Notes: generated by a model from the sequence alone, not told the origin. Counted from the stretch's first letter, positions 8,067 to 17,749 are shown. The stretch: 64,000 nucleotides of DNA from JBCCGI01 sp039029355 (GCA_039029355.1 JBCCGI010000035.1:16203-80202); one strand, 5' to 3'. A program made the numbers and translations.

Positions 8067-9428
8067 ATGAAACCCGCCCTTCGAGACCGGCTCTTCCGAA
8101 TCACGCTCCGCGCCGTCGGCGCGGGCTCGTCCTACCGCGACGCCGTCCACGGCGGCCCGCCCTTCCCGCGGCCGACAGACCCGAAGCGGGTCGGCCTCCT
8201 GCTCGACCATGCGCGGCACAGCGTGCCGTTCTACGCCGAGGGCCTCCCACCGCTCGCCGCCGCCGATCCGCTCGGCGAGTTGCGCAGGCTGGGCTTCCGC
8301 ACGCGCAAGGAAGACGTCAAGGAAGACGTCTGGCGCTTCATGGACCGCGCCTACGGCGGTAGCGCTGACGCGCTCGACTACAAGCACGCGGGGCTTCGCC
8401 GCATCGTGCGGCTGCTCCGCAAAGACGCGCTGATCGAGACGAGCACCAGCGGGTCGACCGGGCGTCCGCTCCACTTCTATCGCAGCAAGGAGAGCGTGCT
8501 GCGGCTCCTGCGGTCGATCCTCGAGGCGCTCCGCCACCTCGGCTGGCAGCCCGGCGACGCGATCGTCTCGGCCTGGCAGACCGAGCGCGACGCGGGGGGC
8601 TCGGGCGTGCACCGTGCGGTCGCGGCGATCGGGCTGCCGATCTTCTGCTTCAGCGGGCTCGACGAGCAGCGCACCCGCGACTTCCTCGACCTGATGCGCC
8701 GCACGGGGCCCGCGGTGCTCTTCGGGTTCCCGAGCTACTACCTCGAGCTCGCCGCATGGATGCGCGACCTGGGCCTGCGCTTCGAGCGCCCGCCGCGGCT
8801 GCTCCTCTGCGGCGGCGAGGTGCTGCGCGACGAGGACCGGCGCGTGCTCGAGGACGCCTTCGAGACCCGCGTGTACAACAGCTACGGCTCCAACGAGCTG
8901 GGCTTCGTCGCCACCGAGTGCGTCCACCGCACCGGGCTGCACGTGCTCGAGCACTCGTACGTCGTCCAGCGCGACGAGACCGGGCAGCTGCTGGTGACGA
9001 CGCTCGAGCAGCTCGAGATGCCGCTGATCCGCTATGAGATCGGCGACCGCGCCGAGCTGCGCGTCGAGGCCTGCCCGTGCGGTGTGACCGGGACCAAGAT
9101 CGTCGAGCTCGAGGGACGGACCGAGGACTACCTGCTGAACGCGCGCGGCCAGCGGGTGTACGCGCGCTTCTTCCGCGAGAGCCTCCTCGCCGCCAACCAC
9201 GCCTTCGGCGACGCCGTCGAGCAGGCGAGCTTCCACCAGACCGCCGACCGGTCGATCGACTTCCGGCTGCGGCTCGCCCGCGGCTTCGAGCGCGAGGCCG
9301 AGCTGATCGAGCACCTCGCCCGCAGTCTGGAGGCCGGTCTCGGCCTGCAGGCTCGCGGCGCGAGCGCGGCATCGCTGCTGCCGAGGCGCGGGAAGTTCCG
9401 CTTCCTCAGCCGCGAGTCCGCGCGATAG
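8067..9428 (+). CDS. PaaK/CapK-like adenylate-forming ligase
   Basis: A 453-residue protein of the phenylacetate-CoA ligase family. The nucleotide-binding motif TSGSTGRPL, the GGEVL turn, the NSYGSNELGF motif and a C-terminal EGRTEDYLLN stretch are visible. Some relatives make aryl-CoA; CapK-type relatives in polysaccharide and secondary-metabolite clusters activate other carboxylates. The ATG at 8067 is used; an in-frame upstream start at 7959 would overlap the divergent ligase gene. It faces the PKS gene tail-to-tail with 14 bases between stop codons. In this cluster it could activate an aromatic or short-chain starter or side-chain acid, as a partner or alternative to the FAAL. The substrate is not readable from sequence. 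Confidence 0.82.
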   Translation: MKPALRDRLFRITLRAVGAGSSYRDAVHGGPPFPRPTDPKRVGLLLDHARHSVPFYAEGLPPLAAADPLGELRRLGFRTRKEDVKEDVWRFMDRAYGGSADALDYKHAGLRRIVRLLRKDALIETSTSGSTGRPLHFYRSKESVLRLLRSILEALRHLGWQPGDAIVSAWQTERDAGGSGVHRAVAAIGLPIFCFSGLDEQRTRDFLDLMRRTGPAVLFGFPSYYLELAAWMRDLGLRFERPPRLLLCGGEVLRDEDRRVLEDAFETRVYNSYGSNELGFVATECVHRTGLHVLEHSYVVQRDETGQLLVTTLEQLEMPLIRYEIGDRAELRVEACPCGVTGTKIVELEGRTEDYLLNARGQRVYARFFRESLLAANHAFGDAVEQASFHQTADRSIDFRLRLARGFEREAELIEHLARSLEAGLGLQARGASAASLLPRRGKFRFLSRESAR

Positions 9429-9442
9429 GCAGGCGCGGCGCC

Positions 9443-12400
9443 TCACGCTTCCTCCTCGCGCAGCGACGCATCGGCGGACTCCTCGAGCTCGACCAGGAGC
9501 CGCTCGACCTCCTCCTCGGAGAGGTCGTCGACGCGGTCCAACAGGCGGTCGGGACGCTCGAGATCGGGAGTCTCGGCAACGTGCCCGTTCGTGCCGTTGC
9601 TCCCATTCACGGGCCCGGACTCGATCTTCACCAGCAGCGACGCTCCGAGCTGCCGCAGCGACGGACGCTCGAGGAAGCTCACCATCGGCACCGCGACCTC
9701 GAGCTCGACTTCGACGCGGTTGCGCAGCTCGAGCGCCATCAAGGAGTCGATGCCGAGGTCGGTAAGCGGCTGATCCGGGTGGATGCGGCCATCGGTGCCG
9801 ACGGTGCGCGCGACGAGGTGCGAGAGGTGCGCCTCGAGCGCGCCGCCGCGCTCCTTCGCGGGCAGCGCGAGCAGCTCGGCGCGGCTCAGGCTGCGCACGG
9901 CCGGATCGTCGCGTTCGGTCCCTTCGGCCGGCGCCGCGAAGATCTCGCGCAGGAACGGCCCGGCGGCGGCGCGCGGGTGGTGCGCCGCCCACTCGCGCCA
10001 GTCGTAGTGCACAGGCGCGACGCCGTCGAGGTCGTGCGCCAGCACATGCTCGAGCAGCTCGAAGCCCTGGCGGTCGCTGAAGCCGAGCATCCCGTGGGGC
10101 TGTTGCGCGCCGCGGTTCTCGCGCAGCATGCGGGCCGCCATGCCGCTCTCCTCCCAGAAGCCGAAGCGAACGCTCAGCGCGGTCCGGCCGGCGGCGCGCA
10201 GCTGCTCGGCGTACGCGTCGAGGAACGCGTTCGCGGCCGCGTAGCCCGCGAGGAGCGGCGATCCCAGGATCGACGCGCCCGACGAGAACAGCACGAAGAG
10301 CTCGGGCTCCTCATCGGCGAGCGCACGGTGCAGAGCGTGCGTGCCCACCACCTTGGCGCGCAGCGCGCGCTCGAGGTCGGTCTGCGTCAGGTCGGCTACG
10401 GCCGCGGGCTCGACCGAGCCCGCCAGGTGGAAGCACCCGCGGACCGGCGGACGGCCTGCCGTGCGCCAGCGGCCCAGCAGGGTGCGCAGCTCGGACTCGG
10501 CGGCGACGTCGACCGCCGCGGTGTCGACGCGCGCGCCGAGGGCCTCGAGCGCGCGGATGCACTCCACCTTCGGCCGCGCCGGATCGTCCTCGGCGAGGCG
10601 CTCCCAAGCGTCGAGCGGCGGCAGCGGCGTGCGCCCCAGAAGGAGCAGGTCGCGCGCCCCACGCTCGACCAACCAGCGCGCGAGCGCGAGCCCCAGCTCG
10701 CCCAAACCGCCGCTGATGAGGTACGTCCCCGCGGGCTCGATCGAGAGCTCGGCCTCGACCTCGGCGCGCGGCGCGCGCACGAGGCGCAGCACGTGGCGCT
10801 GGCCTCCGCGCAGCGCGAGCTGGTCTTCGCCGTCCGTACCGCCGACGAGCAGCTCGGCCGCGCGCGGAGCTTGCGCCCCGTCGTGCTCCGCCGGATCGAG
10901 ATCGAGCATCCCGCCGAACACCTCGGGGCGCTCCTGGGCGATCGTTCGCCCGAGGCCCCACAGCGTGGCCTGCGGAAACGCGACGCACGCTTCCTCCGCC
11001 GCGACCGCGTGCGCGCCGCGCGTGACGAGCCAAAGCCGCGTGGCGCCGCCTTCCGGTGCGCGCCGGGCCGCGAGCTCGTTTGCGAGGTTGAGCGCTCCTC
11101 CGAGCGCCGCCGCCTGGCCGGCGGCCAGCTCGCACGGCTCCTGACTCCAAGAGGCGTCGAGGTCGAGCGCCGGCAGGTACGCCACGCCCAACGCGCCGTC
11201 TCCCGGGACCTCGATCTCGTCGAGCAGCCGCGCCCAGCCGCCGCGGCGGCGCGGGTCGAGCTCGCGCTCGCGGAGCGACACGCAACGGCAGGCCGCCCCG
11301 CGCCGCTCGAGCTCCGCGGCGAGCGCGGCCCCGGTTCCCGCCTCGTCGGCGATGACCAGCCAGCGTCCAACGGGCTCGGGCGCGTCGGCCCCCGGCTCGG
11401 GCTCGGCCGCGCGCCAACGGGTGCGGTAGAGGCCGTCGAAGGGCTGCGCGTCGCGCAGGAAGCGGGAGTGGTCCGCGCAGCGCACCGTCGCGATCGAGCC
11501 GACCGCCGCGCCTTGCTCGTCGACGAGGCGCAGCCCGCGGTAGACGGCTCGGTCGTCGGAGGCGCGCTCGGCGTGGATCCAGATGCGCCCCTCCCCGACC
11601 GCGGCGACGGCGACGTCCGACCAGTGCAACGGCACGGCGACCGCGCCACCGGCGAGCCCTGCGTGCGCCGCGAGCAGGTCGGACACAGCTTCGAAGAGCC
11701 GCGCGGAGCGCGTCGGTACCGCGCCCGGATCCTGCGCCGCGAGGCAGGCAAGCACCTCGTCTTCGCTCCACCAGACCTCCGCCAGCAGCCGGGCTTCGGG
11801 CGCGACGTGGACGCCCGCCTCGTGCAGGAGCCGATAGACCTCGCGGCCGTCGGCGTGCTCCGGGAGAGCTTCGCGCCGCGCGCGCGGGTCGTCGGCCGTA
11901 GCCGGCGACTCGGGCTCGGCGAGGCGGCCCTCGGCCAACAGCTCGGCGACCTGGGAGCTCTCGCCGGGCGCGCCGCGCAGGCGGTAGAGGCGCGCCTCGC
12001 GCTCGCCCGCGTCGCCGCGCACGACCAGCTGCACGGGCAGCGAGCCGTCCGCGCCGAAGAAGGCGGTGTGGTCGACCCGCAGCTCGCGCAGGTGCAAGGC
12101 GTCGGCTCCGGCGGCCTCGCTCAGGAGCTGCACCACGCCTCCCGGCGGAAGCGCGCCCAGCCCTTCGATCCGGCGGCTGAGCAGCCACGACGAAGGCGCG
12201 TCCGACACGTCCGCCTGCCAGAGCGCGAGGCCCGGGTCGTACGCGGGGCGCAGGCCGGGCCCGAGCAGCGAGCCTCCGGACGAGGCCCCGCGTGCGCCAC
12301 CATCGGGCGTCCCGACGCGGCGGACGGTTGCGCGGCGGTCCTCGAACCAGTGCGGGCTGCGGTTCCAGGGGTAGAGCGGCAGCGGCGCGTGCGCGGGGCT

Positions 12401-15013
12401 CGGTCCGTTCAGCCGTTCCCAGCGGACGTCGCGCCCCTCGGCGTAGAGCCTCGCGAGCGACTCGAAGAGCGCGCGGTGCGCGCCGCAGTCCGAGCGCAGC
12501 GAGGGCACCGCGGCGCCGCGCCGGTCGAGGTGGCGCAGCGTGTCGCCGACCGCCGGCGAGAGCACCGGGTGGGTACTCAGCTCGAGGAACAGCTCGAAGC
12601 CGTCGCGGACGAGCGCCGTCACCGCCTCGAAGAAGCGCACCGGCTGGGTCAGGTTGCGCGCCCAGTAGGCGGGTCCGGGAGCGTCGGACACGCGCTCGGC
12701 GACGACGGTCGAGTAGAGCGGCAGCGCAGGCGGCTCGGGCCGGATCTCCGCCAGGCGCTCGGCCAGCTCGGCCTCGAGGTCGGTGCGCTCCTCCTGGTGC
12801 CCGGCCCCCGGGACCGGCAGGATGCGCCCCGCGATGCGCCGCTTGCGCAGGAGGCGCAGCAGCTGGTCCAGCTCGTCGCGCAGCCCGGCCACCACGACCG
12901 AGCGCGGCCCGTTGTGTACCGCGATCACGAGCGAGTCGCCCGCCTCTGCGAGCAGTGCTTCCACGTCCTCGCGCGAGCCGCGAACGCCCGCCATGCCGCC
13001 CGGCGCGTCGGTCGAGCGCGCTTCGCGGGCCATCAGCTCGGACCGCGCCACCACGACGCGCGCCGCGTCGTCGAGCATCAACGCGCCCGCCACGTGCGCC
13101 GCGGCGACCTCGCCCAGGCTGTGCCCGACGATGGCCTCGGGCACGAGCCCCCACGAGCGCCAGAGCTCGGCGAGCGCGACCTGAACGGCGAACAGCGCCG
13201 GCTGCAGCGACACGAGATCGTCGGGGCGACGCCCGCGCTCGAGGCGTTCGATGACCGCGGGCACGCCGAGGGGGCCGAGCGCTTCGTCGCAGCGCGCGAG
13301 GGCCTCGCGAAACACGGGCTCGCGCAGGAGCTCGGCGGCCTCGCCCGACCAGCCGCTGCCCTGGCCGGCGAAGACGAAGACCAACCGCCGGGGCAGCCCG
13401 CCCACCACGTGGTGGCCGTGCGAGACGCCGGCGCTCTTGCGGCCAGCGAGGTAGGCCTGGACGCCGTCACGCAGCTCGGCGGGCGACGTGAAGGCGAAGC
13501 ACGCGCGGTGGTCGAGGTGCGAACGCTGCAGCGCCGCCGCGGCGCAGAGCTCGGCGATCGGCGCGGGGTCGGCGCCGTCGAGCATGCTCCCCCACGCGCC
13601 GGCGAGGCGACGCAGCGACGCCTCGGAGCGGGCGGAGATCGGCAATAGGAAGGCGCCACGCCCCTCGCGGTGCGCGCCGGACGCGGGCCCGCGCTTCGGC
13701 TCCGGCGGCGCTTCGAGCACCATGTGCGCGTTGGTGCCGCCGAAGCCGAAGCAGCTGACGCCGGCGCGCGGCGTGTCGCCCTCGGGCCACGGCTCGGTCT
13801 CGGTCGGCACACGCAAGCCGAGTTGCTCGAGCGATGCGTAGGGGTTCGGCTCGCGGAAGTGCAGGCTGGGCGGAAGGCGGCGCTCGCGCAGCGCCAGCAC
13901 GACCTTGATCAGGCTGGCGACCCCGGCGGCAGACTCGAGGTGGCCGAGGTTCGACTTCACCGAGCCGATGGCCAGCGGGCCCATGCGCGCGCGGTCCTTG
14001 GCGAACACCGCGCTGAGGGCCTTCAGCTCGATCGGATCACCGAGCAGGGTGCCGGTCCCGTGCGCCTCGACATACTGCACGTCTTCGGGCGCGACGGCGC
14101 CGTCGGCGCAGGCGCGGCGCAGGACCTCCTCCTGGGCGCGCCGGCTCGGAGCGGTCAGGCCGTTCGTCGCGCCGTCCTGGTTCACGGCGCTGCCGCGCAC
14201 GACGGCCTGGATCGGGTCTCCGTCGCGCAACGCGAGCGAGAGCGGCTTCAGCACGACCAGCCCGGCCCCTTCGCCACGCACGATCCCGTCGGCCGAGGCG
14301 TCGAAGGGCTTGCAGCGACCGTCGACCGCGAGCGCGCCCGCCTTCGCGAAGCTGATCGCGGGCGCCGGCGACAGGATCAGGTTCGCGCCTCCGGCGATGG
14401 CGAGCTCACACTCGCCCGCCCGCAGGCTCAAGCACGCGTAGTGCAGCGCGACGAGCGACGCCGAGCAGGCCGTGTCGATCGACACGTTCGGCCCGCGCAG
14501 GTCGAGCGCGTACGACAGCCGGTTGGCCGCGATGCAGAGCGAGCTGCCGGTGCTCCAGTAGGCGTCGATGCGCTCGGGATCCCGCGGCTGGACGAAGGAG
14601 TAGTCGTTGGTGGAGATGCCGACGAAGACGCCCGCCGACGAGCCGGCGAGGTCCTTCGGAACCTGGCCGGCGTCCTCGAGCGCCTCCCAGGCGACCTCCA
14701 GCAGCAGCCGCTGCTGAGGATCGATCCCAGCGGCCTCGCGAGCGGAGATCCCGAAGAAGGCGGCGTCGAAGCCCTCGACGTCGTCGAGGAAGCCACCCCA
14801 GCGGCTGATCGTCCGGCCGGGAGCGTTGGGGTCAGGGTCGTAGAAAGCGTCGGCGTTCCAGCGGTCGGGCGGGACCTCGCGGACGGCGTCGCGGCCCTCG
14901 CGCAGGAGGTCCCAAAAGGCGGTCGGGCTCGGGGCGCCGGGAAAGCGGCAGCCGAGGCCGATCACGGCGATCGGCTCCGCCCCGTCAGGGCGTTCTTCGG
15001 GCGTAGGAGTCAT
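9443..15013 (-). CDS. Type I polyketide synthase module KS-AT-(degenerate DH)-KR-ACP
   Basis: A 1,856-residue one-module PKS. KS (about 15-435): DTACSAS nucleophile Cys, EAHGTGT and KSNLGH histidines. AT (about 540-835): GHSLGE serine; the specificity tetrad reads GAGH instead of HAFH (malonyl) or YASH (methylmalonyl), and the usual GQGSQ is GQGSG. DH-like region (about 915-1200): the fold is traceable, but the catalytic His of LxxHxxxG is Arg (WLLSRRIEG) and no second-motif Asp is found, so dehydration is probably lost. KR (about 1425-1640): GGLGELG, FSSGAS and YAAAN, so it should reduce the beta-keto group; the LDD motif of B-type KRs is absent. ACP (about 1720-1790): GIDSLMALE. The tail ends in a helical docking-like segment (DLSEEEVERLL). 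Expected output is a beta-hydroxy intermediate handed to another subunit. Confidence 0.95.
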   Translation of the reverse strand: MTPTPEERPDGAEPIAVIGLGCRFPGAPSPTAFWDLLREGRDAVREVPPDRWNADAFYDPDPNAPGRTISRWGGFLDDVEGFDAAFFGISAREAAGIDPQQRLLLEVAWEALEDAGQVPKDLAGSSAGVFVGISTNDYSFVQPRDPERIDAYWSTGSSLCIAANRLSYALDLRGPNVSIDTACSASLVALHYACLSLRAGECELAIAGGANLILSPAPAISFAKAGALAVDGRCKPFDASADGIVRGEGAGLVVLKPLSLALRDGDPIQAVVRGSAVNQDGATNGLTAPSRRAQEEVLRRACADGAVAPEDVQYVEAHGTGTLLGDPIELKALSAVFAKDRARMGPLAIGSVKSNLGHLESAAGVASLIKVVLALRERRLPPSLHFREPNPYASLEQLGLRVPTETEPWPEGDTPRAGVSCFGFGGTNAHMVLEAPPEPKRGPASGAHREGRGAFLLPISARSEASLRRLAGAWGSMLDGADPAPIAELCAAAALQRSHLDHRACFAFTSPAELRDGVQAYLAGRKSAGVSHGHHVVGGLPRRLVFVFAGQGSGWSGEAAELLREPVFREALARCDEALGPLGVPAVIERLERGRRPDDLVSLQPALFAVQVALAELWRSWGLVPEAIVGHSLGEVAAAHVAGALMLDDAARVVVARSELMAREARSTDAPGGMAGVRGSREDVEALLAEAGDSLVIAVHNGPRSVVVAGLRDELDQLLRLLRKRRIAGRILPVPGAGHQEERTDLEAELAERLAEIRPEPPALPLYSTVVAERVSDAPGPAYWARNLTQPVRFFEAVTALVRDGFELFLELSTHPVLSPAVGDTLRHLDRRGAAVPSLRSDCGAHRALFESLARLYAEGRDVRWERLNGPSPAHAPLPLYPWNRSPHWFEDRRATVRRVGTPDGGARGASSGGSLLGPGLRPAYDPGLALWQADVSDAPSSWLLSRRIEGLGALPPGGVVQLLSEAAGADALHLRELRVDHTAFFGADGSLPVQLVVRGDAGEREARLYRLRGAPGESSQVAELLAEGRLAEPESPATADDPRARREALPEHADGREVYRLLHEAGVHVAPEARLLAEVWWSEDEVLACLAAQDPGAVPTRSARLFEAVSDLLAAHAGLAGGAVAVPLHWSDVAVAAVGEGRIWIHAERASDDRAVYRGLRLVDEQGAAVGSIATVRCADHSRFLRDAQPFDGLYRTRWRAAEPEPGADAPEPVGRWLVIADEAGTGAALAAELERRGAACRCVSLRERELDPRRRGGWARLLDEIEVPGDGALGVAYLPALDLDASWSQEPCELAAGQAAALGGALNLANELAARRAPEGGATRLWLVTRGAHAVAAEEACVAFPQATLWGLGRTIAQERPEVFGGMLDLDPAEHDGAQAPRAAELLVGGTDGEDQLALRGGQRHVLRLVRAPRAEVEAELSIEPAGTYLISGGLGELGLALARWLVERGARDLLLLGRTPLPPLDAWERLAEDDPARPKVECIRALEALGARVDTAAVDVAAESELRTLLGRWRTAGRPPVRGCFHLAGSVEPAAVADLTQTDLERALRAKVVGTHALHRALADEEPELFVLFSSGASILGSPLLAGYAAANAFLDAYAEQLRAAGRTALSVRFGFWEESGMAARMLRENRGAQQPHGMLGFSDRQGFELLEHVLAHDLDGVAPVHYDWREWAAHHPRAAAGPFLREIFAAPAEGTERDDPAVRSLSRAELLALPAKERGGALEAHLSHLVARTVGTDGRIHPDQPLTDLGIDSLMALELRNRVEVELEVAVPMVSFLERPSLRQLGASLLVKIESGPVNGSNGTNGHVAETPDLERPDRLLDRVDDLSEEEVERLLVELEESADASLREEEA

Positions 15014-15040
15014 GCGAGCGCGAGCGGCAAGGCCCGGTTC

Positions 15041-16207
15041 CTAGAGCGGGTTCACCTGGTAGACGGGAAAGTACGTCGAGATGCGACCGGCGGCGAAGTC
15101 GTCGGCGAGGAGCGGGACCTCCTCCCAGCTGTAGACGCGGTCGTCGACGGGCGGGACCCACCCGGTGCGGCTGGCGTACTCCACCGAGACCGCGCCCTGA
15201 TCGAGCGGGCAGCCGTGGGTGTGCACGTACAGGTTGTGGCTGATGCACTCGTTGGCACGCGCCAGCGTCAGCATCATCCCGCGCCGCCAGCCGGCGGTCG
15301 TGATCACGCCGCGTCGGGCCAAGGCGCGCTGGGTCGCGCGGAAGACCGGGCCTCCGATGGCGTCGATGAAGATCGAGACCTTGGCGCCGTCGGTGCGCTC
15401 GAGCACGGTGTTCATGAACGTGCGCTCGGCGCGGATGTAGCGCCGCTTGTAGGCGCGGTCGGTCGCGAAGCGCTCGGCGTCGAAGCTCAGGTCGGCGAAG
15501 GGGCGCCGGTCGATCGCCTCCAATCCGCAGGACTCGATCAGCGCCAGGCGCTCGTCGGTCGACGCGATCATTGCGGCGCGGCAGCCGTCGCGCTTGGCGA
15601 GGATCAACTCGCCGAGCGACATGCCTCCGCCCCAGCCCCAGACGATGGGCTTGCCCTCGTTGCCGAACTGCTGCTGCCAGCAGCCGTAGGCGACCTTCCA
15701 GTTCGCCCAGGCCGTCGCGTAGCGGATCGGAAAAGCGGCCCACTGGCGGTACGAGTGTTGGTCGTCCGGCGGGATGTGCAGGAGCTGCTTCCGGTGCAGC
15801 TTGATGCGCTTGGCCAGCATCCCGTACGTCCCGCGGGCGTCGTAGCCGAGGACCTTGATGGTGTGTCCCGCCTCGTCCCACTTGCCGATGGGGACGACGA
15901 TCGCGATCTCACCTTCCTCGAAATCGGTCACGGCCCGTCCGGGGCGCAGCACGCGCACGACGCCCGCGTTGCCGAGGACGATCTGCTCCTCGCCGCGGAC
16001 CTGGCAGATGTCGACCGGGTCGCGTTCGACCGCGTGGGTCATGTTCGCTTCCCAGCAGCCGTAGATCGGCTCGACCAGAAGCTCCTCGTCGGTCGGCTCG
16101 TCGAAGCTAACCTCGCCGAGCTCGAGCGCGCCGGGCCCGCAGTTCGCACCTTCCCCCCGCCGAAGCACCCAGGCCTCGGTCGTGACGGTTCCGCTGATGA
16201 CCGTCAT
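15041..16207 (-). CDS. MDR-superfamily (zinc-free alcohol dehydrogenase-like) oxidoreductase
   Basis: A 388-residue medium-chain reductase/dehydrogenase. A GroES-like N-terminal half is followed by a nucleotide-binding motif of unusual form, WGWGGGMSLGE, and FIDAIGG further on. The zinc-ligand pattern of classical alcohol dehydrogenases is not evident, which fits enoyl-reductase or crotonyl-CoA reductase-like members. The ATG at 16207 overlaps the radical SAM stop in TGATG, which fixes the start; the PKS gene begins 27 bases downstream on the same strand. It could serve as a trans-acting enoyl reductase or make an unusual extender unit. However, the PKS DH looks dead, so an enoyl substrate would have to come from elsewhere. 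An unrelated dehydrogenase tailoring step is the alternative. Confidence 0.8.
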   Translation of the reverse strand: MTVISGTVTTEAWVLRRGEGANCGPGALELGEVSFDEPTDEELLVEPIYGCWEANMTHAVERDPVDICQVRGEEQIVLGNAGVVRVLRPGRAVTDFEEGEIAIVVPIGKWDEAGHTIKVLGYDARGTYGMLAKRIKLHRKQLLHIPPDDQHSYRQWAAFPIRYATAWANWKVAYGCWQQQFGNEGKPIVWGWGGGMSLGELILAKRDGCRAAMIASTDERLALIESCGLEAIDRRPFADLSFDAERFATDRAYKRRYIRAERTFMNTVLERTDGAKVSIFIDAIGGPVFRATQRALARRGVITTAGWRRGMMLTLARANECISHNLYVHTHGCPLDQGAVSVEYASRTGWVPPVDDRVYSWEEVPLLADDFAAGRISTYFPVYQVNPL

Positions 16208-17535
16208 CAGGCCGACCCCGGCGAGTGCGCTGCGCTCTCGAGGAACGAGATGTTCCGCCCGCGGGCGAGGTTGAGCTTGAGGGCGAGCAGCCCCAGCCCC
16301 CAGCCGGACCGAAGGGTGGTCCGCACCGCCGCCTTCGCGACGTTGCCGAGCGAGAAGAACCGGTTGTGAATCCACTGCGTGCCCTCGCGCAGCTGCTCGG
16401 GCGTCATGTTCTTGGGCTGGTAGACGACGTTTGGCGTGACGTACTTCGACCAGTCGCGCTCGATGATGCGGCCTTCGCGCTCGAAGCGCTCGAACATCGG
16501 CGTGCCGGGGTAGGGCACGAGCACGCTGAAGTTCACGAGATCGGCCTGACTTTGGCGGATGATCTCCCAGGTCCGCGAGAAGACGCCCGGATCGTCGTTG
16601 TCGAAGCCGAACACGAAGGCAGCGACGATCGCCATCCCCTTGCGCTGCATGTTGCGCACGGCCTCGACGTAGGTCTTCTGCGGGTCCTGCGCGACCTTGC
16701 GCATCATGTGCTGCGGACCGATCGCGTCGAAGCCCACGAACAGCCCCAGGCAGCCCGACTTCTTGGCCAGGGTGAGCGTCTCGTCGTCGAACGTGATGTG
16801 CCAGGTGGCCTCTCCGGTCCACTTGCGCTTGAGCGGCGCCAGCTGGCGGAAGAGCTCCCGAGCGTACTCCTTGTTGGCGTACAGGTTGTCGTCGACGAAC
16901 AGCAAGGGTCCGGGCGGCAGGTTGCGGATCTCCTCGATCACGCTCTCCACGCTGCGGAAGCGCATCTTGTAGTCGACGACGGCCACCAGCGTGCAGAACT
17001 CACAATCGAAGGGGCATCCCTTGCTCGTGAGCATCACGTTCGGGATCTGGTAGTCGCGGAACCGCATGTGCTCGCGGTTCGCGGGCGGCGAGGCGTCGAG
17101 GTCCGCGAGCAAACCCGGCTCGTAGCGGGGCTTGAGCTCGCCGCGCCGGAAGTCGTCGATCAGCCGCGGCCACGACAGCTCGGCCTCCCCCACGACGATC
17201 GAGCTGGCGTGCTGCTCGGCCTCATCGGGGTTCATCGTGACGTGCACGCCCCCGAGAACGACGGGGATGCCGCGGTCGCGGTACTGCTGCGATACCCGGT
17301 ACACATGCGGCGCGGTATGCGTCAGAGTCGTGATGCCGACGAGGTCCGGTATCCAGTCGGGATCGACGTCCTCGACCGATTCGTCGACGACCCGAACGTT
17401 CACGTCCGGGGGAGTAAGCGCCGCCACGGTGAACGGCCCGAGGCCGGGGTAGCCGGTCGACTTCCGCATCCGCTTCCGCTCCTTCGCGGAATACGAGTGC
17501 AGCCTGGTGACAGGCTGAATGAGCAAGACGTTCAT
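16207..17535 (-). CDS. B12-binding radical SAM enzyme
   Basis: A 442-residue protein. The N-terminal ~130 residues match the cobalamin-binding Rossmann domain (GLGPFTVAAL; GGVHVTMNP), without an obvious DxHxxG lower-ligand motif. The radical SAM core begins at SKGCPFDCEFC, whose cysteines 174, 178 and 181 form the CxxxCxxC cluster site. Members of this class carry out radical methylations, ring rearrangements or cyclisations on unactivated carbons, for example BchE and class B methylases. The ATG at 17535 has GGAGG 6 bases upstream; the frame open further upstream has no such signal. It leads a coupled unit with the MDR oxidoreductase and the PKS, so it probably tailors the polyketide or acyl chain. 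The exact reaction is unknown. Confidence 0.9.
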   Translation of the reverse strand: MNVLLIQPVTRLHSYSAKERKRMRKSTGYPGLGPFTVAALTPPDVNVRVVDESVEDVDPDWIPDLVGITTLTHTAPHVYRVSQQYRDRGIPVVLGGVHVTMNPDEAEQHASSIVVGEAELSWPRLIDDFRRGELKPRYEPGLLADLDASPPANREHMRFRDYQIPNVMLTSKGCPFDCEFCTLVAVVDYKMRFRSVESVIEEIRNLPPGPLLFVDDNLYANKEYARELFRQLAPLKRKWTGEATWHITFDDETLTLAKKSGCLGLFVGFDAIGPQHMMRKVAQDPQKTYVEAVRNMQRKGMAIVAAFVFGFDNDDPGVFSRTWEIIRQSQADLVNFSVLVPYPGTPMFERFEREGRIIERDWSKYVTPNVVYQPKNMTPEQLREGTQWIHNRFFSLGNVAKAAVRTTLRSGWGLGLLALKLNLARGRNISFLESAAHSPGSA

Positions 17536-17749
17536 GAGTCCTCCAGGAGTTGCGAGCGGGGACTGTCCCTCAGGTTGTAGGCGCATGCGTGCGTTTTGGT
17601 AACCCGTTTCGGCTTCGCGAATCCGGAGCCTTACGACGTCGCGCGTCCGCGCCGGCCCGAGGAAAGCTCTGCGTACAATCGCTCCGACAAACAGCGATCT
17701 ATGGCGATACCGCACGCTCGCTTTCCGGTATCCACTGAGGAGTCTCGCC
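17536..17749. promoter_or_regulatory. Divergent intergenic region between radical SAM and desaturase genes
   Basis: 214 bases between two divergent starts with no gene. It is visibly less GC-rich than its surroundings in the half nearest the desaturase. A TACAAT hexamer at 17674-17679 could be a -10 element for the plus strand, but no good -35 lies 16-18 bases upstream. GGAGG at 17542-17546 (minus strand) and GAGGAG at 17737-17742 (plus strand) serve the two genes as ribosome-binding sites. Confidence 0.35.

Noticed and set aside
9077..13648. 1,523-codon plus-strand frame opposite the PKS
   Set aside because: Antisense shadow of KS-AT-KR coding DNA; its translation is Arg/Gly/Ala-rich with no recognisable motif.
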